A program made the position numbers and the translations under genes. Positions 8,211 to 17,247 of a stretch of 64,000 nucleotides of DNA are shown here, piece by piece. The stretch covers positions 453,667-517,666 of the forward strand of contig CAUYUJ010007413.1 in the NCBI GenBank assembly GCA_963575745.1. The letters run 5' to 3'. Origin of the DNA: Prorocentrum cordatum (Eukaryota; Sar; Dinophyceae; Prorocentrales; Prorocentraceae). The first letter of the stretch is position 1, and each line of letters begins with the position of its first letter. The notes beneath the pieces are model-generated. The model was not told where the DNA came from. It was given only the letters and a program-made list of their open reading frames with translations, and did not search any database.

Positions 8211-9279
8211 TCAGCCCGCCTGCAGGTCCACGCGATCACCCTGCCAGAAGACATCTGGGCGGGCGGGCGGGCGCGGCTTCGCTGGCGGTGGTGTCATCTT
8301 GCTTGTCGGCTGCAGCCGCCGCGGCTGCGCCATGCTGGGCCCCCCTGCTGGCGGCTGCATGGTCTTCGGCGGCGGCGGCCCCATGGCCTTCCGCGGCGGG
8401 GGCGGAACTGGAGGGTTCACCTTGCCAGTGGCCCTCCACGGCGCCTGCTGAGGCATCGTCTTGGGCAAGTTCGGCGCCTTGGGCTCCCGCGGCATCAGCT
8501 GAGGCTGGGGGACGTGCGCCTCGCGCACCCGCGGCGCTGCCTTGCTGCCGTGCAGCTTCGCGTACATCTCGCGCTTTGCGCCGCCTCGGTTCCCCCAGCG
8601 CTTCGCATTGGCGCGCCGCGCCTGGCCCTGCCGCGGCTGCGGCCCGCCCATGGCGGGGCCAGGCGGGCCGCGGTCGCGGAACTTCTTGTAGTCGTACTTC
8701 ATCTGGTACTCCTTGAGCACGGCGAGCACGTTCTCCGACCGCCAGTCGATGGGATTCCCAACGGGGTCGCTCAGCCAGGCTCGCAGCTGCGTCCTGAACG
8801 CCTCCACCGCGCTGGGATGCGCCTCCACCGCCTCGGGGGGCTCTTCCACCACAGGCGTCGCGCCCCGCCTGTGCGACGCGAGCTCCTTCACGAGAGCCGA
8901 GGGCGGGAAAGGCCGCTGCCGCGGGTCCCGCGGCGGTGACGTCGGCCCCCGCCTGCGCGGCGGCGTCGACGGTGCCCGCGGGTGGCGCGGGCTGCGCGAT
9001 CGCGCTGGCTGCGCCGCCAACGTGGGCGCGCTGGCTGGCCGACTGCCGCTGGCGGAGGAAGACCGATCCCCTGCGTTGTTGCCCACGCCCGCAAGGTCGG
9101 AGAGCAACTGCATCGCTGGCCCGAACATCTCCTGCGCCGAATCGCCAAAACAGTTCGACCGAGAGCGGCCAGCCAGTTTCGCGCGCGATGCGCGCGTCCC
9201 TGGCTACCGCACGCGGGGCCACTTGTTTTGGCGATGCAGCTGCCTCCAACGCGTCGAACGCGCTGTCGCTGTCTGCCAT
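8211..9279 (-). CDS. PIDW-domain, proline/arginine-rich dinoflagellate family protein
   Basis: Two exons give about 330 residues. Exon 1 (9279-9208) starts at ATG with MADSDSAFDALEAAASPKQ. A 76-nt GT-AG phase-0 intron (9207-9132) joins APRA to EMFGPAMQLLSDLAG. An S/P/R-rich linker follows, then the conserved block LRAWLSDPVGNPIDWRSEN, VLAVLKEYQMKYDYKKF and a basic stretch (RRANAKRWGNRGG). The C-terminus is rich in proline, with PPPP and KTMxxP repeats, ending at TGA 8211. I recall the NPIDW...LKxYxxKY block from a high-copy dinoflagellate family of unknown function. Basic charge and low complexity suggest nucleic-acid association (inference). A degenerate DinoSL lies 140 nt upstream. The motif is duplicated as fragments at 3188-3650. 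Confidence 0.68.
9132..9207 (-). other. GT-AG intron (76 nt)
   Basis: The donor is GCG then GTAGCC and the acceptor is GGCGCAG then GAGATG, phase 0. It reconciles two otherwise incompatible frames of the PIDW-domain gene. Confidence 0.6.
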
Positions 9280-9418
9280 GGCCGCGGCCGCAGCGCGAGG
9301 CGCCGAGCGCGACGCGGTGGCTGCGGCGCAGCCTCGGCGCGCGGGCCCCAGCCCGCGCGTCGGCGCGAAAGGGGGGGGCCGACCCCGCGCGGGCTCGCGG
9401 GCACCCGCGGGCCGCGGG

Positions 9419-9439
9419 CTTGAACCGAAATGGGATCGG
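9419..9439 (-). other. Relic dinoflagellate spliced leader (degenerate)
   Basis: On the minus strand this reads CCGATCCCATTTCGGTTCAA plus G, matching DinoSL at 16 of 21 positions without gaps and ending in TCAAG. It lies 140 nt upstream of the ATG at 9279 on the same strand. Confidence 0.55.
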
Positions 9440-9837
9440 ACGCGGAAGCGAGACTTCGGGAGGAGGGGGAGGGGGTTGCCCATGGACCCATTGAAGTCTT
9501 GGAGCTCCTCGAGCCCTCGGGGGCCTCTCAGAAGGGCCCCGCTGGTTCTTGCGACGGGGTCTCGGGGGAGGGGGCAGAGTGAGGGTGGCATTGGGAACCA
9601 GAAATATAAGTGAACTGGTGCCCCCTTGAATGTGCAGGTCTTGGTTCACTTGTTTTCGTCGTTGAACGGGCGGTGGCAACGTCGGTGCCTTCGCGCGCGC
9701 CCATGCCATTCTGGGTGAACGCCTTCGCCGTTCGAGCAGTGGGCGTCTCCCCGACGTTAGTTGGCGTGGGATCCAGTGCCTGACAGCGGGGAGGGGGGCG
9801 CAGGGACGTGGCGCGGGGGCGCGGAGTGGGCCGAGTA

Positions 9838-9985
9838 GGGGGGGGGGGGGGGGTGGCGGCATATCCGCCTGAAGGGCGGAGGGGCGCAAAGGGGTGGGGC
9901 GGGGGCGGCATGCCCGCCACGAGTTGGAAGGTGAGAAGGCTGCGCTACAAGGCGGCATATCCGCCACGAGGCGACATATCCGCCG
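9838..9985. repeat. G run and GGCGG/CCGCC palindrome cluster
   Basis: A G homopolymer (9839-9852) is followed by GGCGGCATATCCGCC (twice), GGCGGCATGCCCGCC and a GGCGACATATCCGCC variant. The cluster lies between the genes ending at 10049 and starting at 9279. Confidence 0.75.
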
Positions 9986-10048
9986 CGACCTTTTTGTTCT
10001 CCCGAGGCCGCCCCGTTGTCCTGGAGAGTTGAAGAGTCGTAGCGCGAA

Positions 10049-12141
10049 TTACTCGCCGCGCGCCCTGGCGGCGAGCTCCTTCTTGACCAGCTCCTCCGCC
10101 TCCGCGATGGCCCTGGCCTCGGAGCGATCGGGCGCAGCGAGACAGCAGGGGGCGGAGGGGGCGTCGAGGCAGGGGCGAAAATGAAGAGAGCGCGGAGGAG
10201 GGCGTCGAGAAGGGCGTCGGTGAGAATCTGGCCTTGTCGGCCTCATCGCCCGCGATGTACTACAGGCTGACGTTGCTGCCAGGGGCGCCGACCCTGCCGC
10301 TGCGGAACTGCACCTGGGGGGCGGAGCAACGATGAACAGTCGCCTGAAAGGCGGCGGGCGCGCAAACTGCGACCCCAGCGGGGCTGCTGGGAATCGCCGC
10401 GCGCGCCCGACGCCTCATCGGTGGGGGGTTCAACCCCGCTCGCCAAGTTGCGTGTGGTCTGCATCTCCCACCTCGGCTTCGCCCACTTGCGCTGCTTGTC
10501 CTTCCCAGCCGCGCCGTCCGTCTTCTTGCCCGTGGGGAGCGGCGTCTTCTTAGCCACGTTGCCCGTGGCAGGCGGCGTCGTCTTCTTTGCCGCGTTGTCA
10601 TTGCCAGGCGGCGTAGTCTTCTTAGCAGCATTGCCCGTGGCAAGCGTGGGGGCCTTCACCGCCTCGGCGTTCTTTTTCGTCTTGACCGCCTTCGTCCTCT
10701 TATCCATGGCCGCGACCATGGCCAGAGCCGCCCCCGTCGGGGTCTTCTTCAGAGAGCCTGCGGCGATGCCGACCTTCTCAGCCTTGGGCGGCGGCGTCAC
10801 GGCGACGATGCCGAAGACGGAGTCGGAGTCGAGCTCGATCGGCAGCTCATGCTTCTTCTGCTTCTTCGCCGCGCGGCTCTTGCTGATCGAGGCCGTTTGG
10901 GCGGCGGCGGTGCTCGAGAACGGCTGACAGTCGGCGGGTTTGCCGCCATCGTGTGCCGCCAGTTGCTGCGTCGACGGCGCATCCGAACTCCCCGCCGCCA
11001 TCGAAAGCTGGTGGTTCGACCCTGCTCGTTCTTGCAACGGCTCCTGCGGCTGCTGCGTCTGCGAGCGGTCGATCAGCTGGATGGCTGGGTTGGGCCAGCG
11101 GCCGCCGCTGCGCGAAAGCCCCACCTGAAATCAGGCGGATCACCGCCGAACGAAAATATTCCCCCCCCCATCCCCCTAGGGGGATGGGGGGGGAATATTT
11201 CACAACACGCCCTCCATCCAGGCATCCAGAAACGTACCCCGCGCCGATCCAGGAACCCACCCCTCGACCCAATACCAGGTGTCCCGCGGGGGAATGCGTT
11301 CTGTTATTCCCCGTGGAGCCGTCGGCCAGCGCCCAGAGAACGAATCGGCCGCCGCGATGGTGAGGTGCTGCTGAGGAGAGCCGCCGCCTGGGCCGTGGGA
11401 TGGCTGCAGCCCGCCGCGGGCGGGCGCAGGCGCGGGCAGCGCGAGGTGGCCGCTCTTCTTCCCTGCACGGAGATTAATCAGCTTCGCAATCGTCACCATC
11501 TCGACGGGATTTACCTGCGGCGCCGTCGCTCCAACACCTGGCGGGAAGGCGTCGACGTACGTGATGGGGTACTGAGACTGGAGCCTCCCAGGCGTGATGG
11601 GGAGAGCCTGGATGCCATCCCTGGGCGGCGGCATCGTCGCCACGAGATTCTTGAACGAGGATTTCACTGTGGCCAGATATGATTGCAACAGCTCCCTCGT
11701 GATCTCGCCCGTCTCCACGCCTGTCTGCTTGCACACCAGCAACAAGAATGCTGCCATATTGGCGGCCGTCGGGCAGCTCGGATGCCTCAGGCCAAGCGCC
11801 CCGAGGTGCTCTGAGAACGCCGCCATCTTGGCAGTGAAGCCCGGATGCGGCGAGAGCACGAACTCCCACAACTGAGGCGTCAGAAATTCAATGAACCCCT
11901 CGTAGTTCTGGAGCTTCCTCCCCTGCAGGCTGCCCGACGACAGAGCCTGCAAGAAGTCTCCCAGCTCGGACTGCGCCCGCCCCGCGCCGCCGCCCAAAGC
12001 AGCAAACTGCGCACTCTGGAGCTGCGACCAGCGCTGGGACGTCGCCGCCTGGATGCAGGCAGGAAGGTGCTCCGTCGCACTGCCGCGCGCTACAAACGCC
12101 GCCCGCGCCTCCTCCAGGCGGCCTCGAAGGATGCCCTCCAT
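10049..12141 (-). CDS. Four-exon dinoflagellate family protein with basic repeats and a C-terminal R-G domain
   Basis: Exons 12141-11209, 11124-10444, 10313-10233 and 10117-10049 would encode about 586 residues plus one in-frame TAG. The start is ATG 12139-12141 (MEGILRGRLEEARAAF). Exon 1 contains GFIEFLTPQLWEFVLSPHPG (about 82-101), a helical region, and YPITYVDAFPPG (about 191-202), a signature I recall from many dinoflagellate proteins. Exon 2 has a KKQKKHELPIELDSD segment and about three repeats of TGNAAKKTTPP, then KWAKPRWEMQTTRN. Joined exon 3 continues LVQFRSGRVGAPGSN, matching a recurring C-terminal domain of the form W-x2-E-x3-R-x4-R-x-G-x2-G. Exon 4 ends AIAEAEELVKKELAARA. An in-frame TAG at 10260-10262 interrupts exon 3. 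The function is unknown; the lysine-rich middle suggests nucleic-acid binding. The introns are one GT-AG and two GC-AG. Confidence 0.65.
10118..10232 (-). other. GC-AG intron (115 nt)
   Basis: The donor is GACAAG then GCCAGA and the acceptor is TCCGAG then GCCAGG, phase 0. The repeated GCCAG at both borders means the exact cut could slide. Splicing joins DEADK to ARAIAEAEEL. Confidence 0.5.
10314..10443 (-). other. GC-AG intron (130 nt)
   Basis: The donor is AACTTG then GCGAGC and the acceptor is CCCCCCAG then GTGCAG, phase 0. Splicing gives WEMQTTRNLVQFRSGRVG, which matches the spacing of the family's C-terminal domain. Confidence 0.6.
11125..11208 (-). other. GT-AG intron (84 nt) made largely of a palindrome
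   Basis: The donor is GAGGGC then GTGTTG and the acceptor is GATTTCAG then GTGGGG, phase 0. More than half of the intron is the near-perfect inverted repeat at 11153-11200, so the transcript would fold into a long hairpin. Confidence 0.6.
11153..11200. repeat. Near-perfect 48-bp palindrome
   Basis: The left arm AAATATT-C9-ATCCCCCT pairs with AGGGGGAT-G8-AATATTT. The only difference is one extra C. It is centred on CCTAGG inside an intron. Confidence 0.9.
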
Positions 12142-12280
12142 GGCAGCGATGCGGCGCGACCGCGCGCCGAGCGGAGTGCGCGACTCCCCGCGCGCGCACG
12201 CCGCCCGAAGCCCTCGGAGGAGGGCGCGCCAAAAACGGATCGAGCCAACGCGCGTGCGACGGACATATCCTACTCCTGCT
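12142..12280. other. 5' flank of the gene starting at 12141
   Basis: GC-rich sequence with a TTGGCTCGA motif near 12246 on the minus strand. It resembles the 3' end of DinoSL but is too short to claim as a relic. Confidence 0.25.
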
Positions 12281-12282
12281 CT

Positions 12283-12410
12283 TCCTGCTCCTCCTCCTCC
12301 TCCCCCTCCTCCTCCTCCTCCTCCTCCTCCCCCTCCTCCCCCTCCTCCCCCTCCTCCTCCTCCTCCTTCTCCTCTTCCTCCTCTCCCTCCTCCTCCTCCT
12401 CCTCCTGGGT
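12283..12410. repeat. (CCT/CTC)n tract
   Basis: Nearly pure CTC/CCT trinucleotide repeat with a few interruptions. It is open in several frames and not coding. Confidence 0.9.
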
Positions 12411-12539
12411 GAGGGGGGGCGCAGGGGGGAGAGGGTGTCGAAGGGGGGGCGGGGGAGGGGGTGCCGAAGGGTGCGCGGGGGGGAAGAAGAGAGCTATGGG
12501 GGAGGGTGGGTCAAGGAGAGGCCAGGGAGGGGAGGGGGG

Positions 12540-12905
12540 AAAGGGGTGGGCGGCTTGCCGCCGAGGGGGTGGAAGGAGGCGGCAAAGCAAGCCGCCGATC
12601 GGGCGGTTGGGAAGAAGCGGTTTCCCGCCACGAGGAGGAGAAGGCGGTTTGCCGCCAGAGGAGGAGTAGGCGGTTTGCCCCCAGAAGGGGTAGGCGGTTT
12701 GCCGCCAGAGGAGGAGAAGGCGGTTTGCCGCCAGAAGGGGTAGGCGGTTTGCCGCCAAAGGAGGAGAAAGCGGTTTGCCGCCAGAAGGGCGGTTTGCCGC
12801 CACGGAGGGGGAGAAGGCGGATTGCCGCCATGGGGGGGGGGAGAAGGCGGATTACCGCCGACGGAGGACGAGGCGACGGAGGAGAAGGCGGTGCGCCGCC
12901 TAAGG
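12540..12905. repeat. Dense GGCGG(T/A)TTGCCGCC palindrome array
   Basis: About a dozen near-identical copies of GGCGGTTTGCCGCC or GGCGGATTGCCGCC occur at ~30-nt spacing, separated by AGAAGGGGTA or AGGAGGAGAA spacers. This is the densest cluster of the palindrome family in the window, on the promoter side of the gene starting at 12141. Confidence 0.85.
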
Positions 12906-13059
12906 AAAGGGGGGATAAGGGAGGGCCGAAGACACATGGATAAACATTTTCCTCCTTCCCTCCCCCCTCCCCGCGGGCATGCGCGCAGCCCGCAGCGCCG
13001 CGGCCGCGAGGTACAGCAAGTACCTGCGGCGCCTCGGTCCTGAACAACTGAACAACAAC

Positions 13060-13320
13060 AACAACGGAAATTCAATGGATTTCAAAAAAGTTAAGAATAA
13101 AAAATACGCAAATGATTAGCAAAAACACGAATATGTTCAGACCCATCGACTTAGCAGAGATATCTAACTTAGTATATTACTTACATCTACACTTACAAAC
13201 ACCATAAGTATTGCATATGCACACATGAGATGCGCGATCAACAAGTGTACGTTCTATGGCTTAACTAAGATTATGTAAGATGAACGCTCTTACCGCACTT
13301 ACAGCCACCCGACGATCAAA
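13060..13320. other. AT-rich unique segment
   Basis: An abrupt change from GC-rich arrays to AT-rich unique sequence. No open frame of note, RNA gene or repeat is visible. Confidence 0.5.
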
Positions 13321-13323
13321 GCA

Positions 13324-13512
13324 GGGCCTCCTCCCTACCAAGCCAGCGGCCGCCGGCTTGGTACCCCGCCGGCTTGGTACACCCCTGGGGGCTCCTCCCT
13401 ACCAAGCCAGCGGCCGCCGGCTTGGTACCCCGCCGGCTTGGTACCCCCCCGGGGCTTCCCCCTACCAAGCCAGCGGCCGCCGGCTTGGTACCCCCCCGGC
13501 TTCGTATCCTAC
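13324..13512. repeat. Hairpin array block 1 (ACCAAGCC...GGCTTGGT)
   Basis: Tandem units contain TACCAAGCCAGCGGCC then GCCGGCTTGGTA (inverted arms ACCAAGCC/GGCTTGGT), followed by CCCCGCCGGCTTGGTAC and a variable CC-rich spacer. Unit length is about 62-64 bp. Confidence 0.9.
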
Positions 13513-14050
13513 TGGCCTTCGGCCGTTTCCGCCATCGTGTCTGGGTGGTGGGTCAGAGGCCTCATGGATGTTGGTTGGGATCTCGTGGTTGGCCTCTCGG
13601 GGGCCTCTTGGAGGCAGTTTTGAGGCATCTCGGGGGCTGTTTTGGAGCTTCTTGGGGCCTCTTTTGGGTCTCTTGGGAGCCTCTTTGGGGGCGTCTTGGC
13701 GGCCCCTTGGGGCCTCTTCGGGGCCTTTTGGGGTCTCCTGGCGGCCTCTTGGGGCGGAAGGCTCGAGCTTTCGGTCTGTGGTCCTCCTCTGGGCCCTCTC
13801 CTGGGGCCGTCTTGGGGGCCTCTTGGGCCGTCTTGGGCGCCTCCTGGGCCGTCTTGGGGCCCTCTTGGGCCGTCTCGGGGCTCTCTTGGAGGCCGTCTTG
13901 GGGCGGTCTTGGGGGCCTCTTAGGCCGTCTTGGAGCGTCGGAAAGTCGAAAAGGCGGGAGGGCCAACATCCGTCAAAAACAAATGGAAATTGTCGATTTG
14001 GACCTCTTGGGCCGCTCTTCTGAGGCCTGTTGGCGCCGAACCAACCCATC
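13500..14050. repeat. Duplicated ~0.5-kb module, copy 1
   Basis: Begins CTTCGTATCCTACTGGCC, passes through degenerate GGCCTCTTGGG/GCCGTCTTGGG repeats and ends in an AT-richer core (CAAATGGAAATTGTCGATTT). It is nearly identical to 15060-15560. Long open frames here are repeat artefacts. Confidence 0.85.
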
Positions 14051-15075
14051 CAGATACCAAGCCAGCGGCCGCCGGCTTGGTGCCCTGCCGGCTTGGTATC
14101 CCCCCGGGGGCTCCTCCCTACCAAGCCAGCGGCCGCCGGCTTGGTACCCCGCCGGCTTGGTACCCCTCCAGGGCCTCCTCCCTACCAAGCCAGCGGCCGC
14201 CGGCTTGGTACCCCGCCGGCTTGGTACCCCCCTGGGGGCCTCCTCCCTACCAAGCCAGCGGCCGCCGGCTTGGTACCCCGCCGGCTTGGTACCCCTTCAG
14301 GGCCTCCTCCCTACCAAGCCAGCGGCCGCCGGCTTGGTACCCCGCCGGCTTGGTACACCCCGAGGGCTCCTCCCTACCAAGCCAGCGGCCGCCGGCTTGG
14401 TACCCCGCCGGCTTGGTACACCCCGAGGGCCTCCTCCCTACCAAGCCAGCGGCCGCCGGCTTGGTACCCCGCTGGCTTGGTACCCCTCCAGGGCCTCCTC
14501 CCTACCAAGCCAGCGGCCGCCGGCTTGGTACCCCGCCGGCTTGGTACCCCGCCGGCTTGGTACCCGCCCCCCCTCCCCCCCCCTTGCTCTCCCCCCCTTC
14601 ACAGGGGCGCTTAGGCCGCCTCCTCCCTACCAAGCCAGCGGCCGCCGGCTTGGTACCCCGCCGGCTTGGTACACCCCGAGGGCCTCCTCCCTACCAAGCC
14701 AGCGGCCGCCGGCTTGGTACCCCGCCGGCTTGGTACCCCTCCAGGGCCTCCTCCCTACCAAGCCAGCGGCCGCCGGCTTGGTACCCCGCCGGCTTGGTAC
14801 ACCCCGAGGGCGCCTGCCGGCTACGGCAAGCTCCCCCTACCAAGCGGCCGCCGGCTTGGTACCCCGCCGGCTTGGTACCCCTCCAGGGCCTCCTCCCTAC
14901 CAAGCCAGCGGCCGCCGGCTTGGTACCCCGCCGGCTTGGTACACCCCGGGGGCGCCTGCCTACCAAGCCAGCGGCCGCCGGCTTGGTACCCCGCCGGCTT
15001 GGTACCCCCCCGGGGGCTCCCCCCTACCAAGCCAGCGGCCGCCGGCTTGGTACCCCCCCGGCTTCGTATCCTACT
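14050..15075. repeat. Hairpin array block 2, about 16 units
   Basis: The same unit as at 13324, with spacer classes CTCCAGGGCCTCCTCC, CCCCGAGGGC and others alternating. A C-rich interruption lies at 14565-14625. Confidence 0.9.
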
Positions 15076-15560
15076 GGCCTTCGGCCCTTCCCGCCATCGT
15101 GCCTGGGTGGTGGGTCAGAGGCCTCATGGATGTTGGTTGGGATCTCGTGGTTGGCCTCTCGGGGGCCTCTTGGAGGCAGTTTTGAGGCATCTTGGGGGCT
15201 GTTTTGGAGCTTCTTGGGGGTTCTTTTGGGCCTCTTGGGAACCTCTTTGGGGGCGTCTTGGCGGCCCCTTGGGGCCTCTTCGGGGCCTCTTGGGGTCTCC
15301 TGGCGGCCTCTTGGGGCGGAAGGCTCGAGCTTTCGGTCTGTGGTCCCCCTCTGGGCCCTCTCCTGGGGCCGTCTTGGGGCCCTCTTGGGCCGTCTTGGGG
15401 CCCTCTTGGAGGCCGTCTTGGGGCGGTCTTGGGGGCCTCTTAGGCCGTCTTGGAGCGTCGGAGAGCCGAAAAGGCGGGAGGGCCAACATCCTTCAAAAAC
15501 AAATGGAAATTGTCGATTTGGACCTCTTGGGCCGCTCTTCTGAGGCCTGTTGGAACGTCT
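15060..15560. repeat. Duplicated ~0.5-kb module, copy 2
   Basis: Near-identical to 13500-14050 with a few deletions inside the CTTGGG repeats. Together with the preceding hairpin array it forms a larger tandem duplication. Confidence 0.85.
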
Positions 15561-15760
15561 TGGGGCCCTTTTGGACGCCTCTTGGGCCGTCTTGGGGCGT
15601 ATGGGCGGCCTCTTGGGCCGGCTTAGGCCCATCTTGAGAGTCTTGGAGCGATTTTTGGGCGTCTCGGGGGCCTCTTGGGCCGTCTTGGACGCCTCTTGGG
15701 GTTATCTTGGCCCGTCTTGGGGCCCTCTTGGGCCCGAACCAGTCACGCGACAAGTTGCCG
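15560..15760. repeat. Degenerate GGCC(G/T)TCTTGGG minisatellite
   Basis: Continues the 11-15 bp CTTGG-type repeat of the preceding module. The same family recurs at 29400-29600, 32000-32400 and 56570-56760, and inverted at 46.1-47.5 kb. Confidence 0.7.
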
Positions 15761-15904
15761 GGGACCCCAGGGGAACGGCCGGGAGCCCCAGGAGATTTGG
15801 CAATTTGGGGTCTGGTCCCCTCAAAGACTCCTCAGGACTGAGGACTGAGGCCCAGGGGATGAGGCAGAGGACCTGAGGACACGCCCACTCCGTGCCCAGA
15901 GGCA

Positions 15905-16112
15905 CGGTGGCGGATGAACATATACTTATGTATACATATATGCCTACATATACACATACACACATATATGTATATATATGTATGTATGCGCATATATATA
16001 TATATATATATGTATATGTACATATGTATACATATATATATATACACATACACGCAGAGAGAGAGAGAGAGAGGGAGAGGGAGAGGGAGAGAGAGAGAGA
16101 GAGATAGAGATG
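15905..16112. repeat. (TA/CATA)n then (GA)n microsatellite
   Basis: ATATGTAT-type repeats give way to GAGAGAGG repeats. A similar TA-then-GA arrangement occurs at 31890-31950 and 33055-33130. Confidence 0.9.
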
Positions 16113-17020
16113 CAATTCTTGACGCTTCGCGTGCCCCCACCAGCCCATCCAGTAACGATCGCCAGGCGAGTTGCCTTGATCAGGGAAGTGTAGAAGCATG
16201 CAGTGGAACAACCGCCTTGGAAGTGTTTCGGGGGCGCTGAAACGGCGGGGACATGTGTTGAATGATTTGACCGATGTTCCGCACTTGGCTGGTGCATTTG
16301 GGCCGCAGGAGTGGTTCAGGGGTTGAAATGGAGCGCGGCCCAAAAAGCACAAATCAGAGAGCGGTACAAGATGCTCCCAAGATGGCTCAATACGATTTCG
16401 GGACGGCCTTGGAAGCCCTCAAAGAAGCTCAGGAGGGCCTCCAGAGACACCCCTGAAGGGCCCGACGAATCGAAGATCTCCAACGCTCGTGAAGTTCTCT
16501 TGAAATTTTAGCGTTTCCACATTTCTCGTTGTGGACACGTCAACGACGGCCGAAACTGCCTCAAGAACCGCCTCGAGACGCCATGACAGCCTCCAGAAAA
16601 GGCTCCGAATACACCCTGGAAGGGGTTCAAGTTCGACCCGAAGACATAAACACGAGCCCAGAAAACGTCCAGGGGTTCCGAAGAAGCCACCACGATCGTT
16701 CCACGACGGCACAAGTGGCTCCCGAGGCGGCACCTTGTAACCTCAAGAGCCTTCGAGAAGCCCCGGAGGCGCCCCCCCAGGGACTCCCAAAGCGCCCCAA
16801 GACAGCCAGAGACTCTCCCAACAGGACATCAAAGAGTCCCCAAGAGGCTCCCATCGTGGCGCGGATATTCCCGCAGGATCGGTAACCTCGAAACTCGATC
16901 CTTGAGGTTGGAACCCCATCGTGAGAGGAACGATGACGCGGAGGAGGATCAGGAATGCAAGGGCGAGGAGGGAATCAGGATGATCACGAGGAGGTGGATG
17001 AGGAGGTCGATGAGCAGTGG
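16113..17020. other. Unique sequence with degenerate CTCAAGA repeats
   Basis: No supported gene. The segment 16380-16870 contains scattered CCCAAGA/GGAGGC motifs related to the inverted form of the CTTGG minisatellite. Confidence 0.4.
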
Positions 17021-17027
17021 CAGGACG

Positions 17028-17092
17028 CCACGGCAGCGGAGGAGGAGGAGGTGGAGGAGGAGGAGGAGGAGGAGGAGGAAGAGCAGGAGGAG
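17028..17092. repeat. (GGA)n tract
   Basis: Short GGA/GAG trinucleotide run about 160 nt upstream of the KDZ-like gene. Confidence 0.85.
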
Positions 17093-17247
17093 GGGATGAC
17101 GACATGCGCGCGAATGCGGTAGGAGTCAGAGGAGGAAGGGAGGGAAGGAAGAGAGGGCAGAGGGGTATTGTAGGTGGAAGGTAATGGTCAAGATTCTCGG
17201 CTTCAAGCGCTGGGGGCTTTCAGCTTTGTGCGGCCGTCGCCGTGGTG

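Noticed and set aside
1-12200. Bacterial operon interpretation of the same-strand genes
   Set aside because: Introns, spliced-leader relics and lineage-specific families indicate a dinoflagellate nucleus; no ribosome-binding sites or bacterial families are seen.
12540-12905. CRISPR-like array of short palindromic repeats
   Set aside because: The organism is eukaryotic, the repeats are 14-15 bp, spacers are near-identical and there are no cas genes.
13280-15543. ORFs up to 603 codons with SQRPPAWYPAGL repeats
   Set aside because: Generated by the hairpin satellite. All frames give equally long products and unit length is not consistently a multiple of three.
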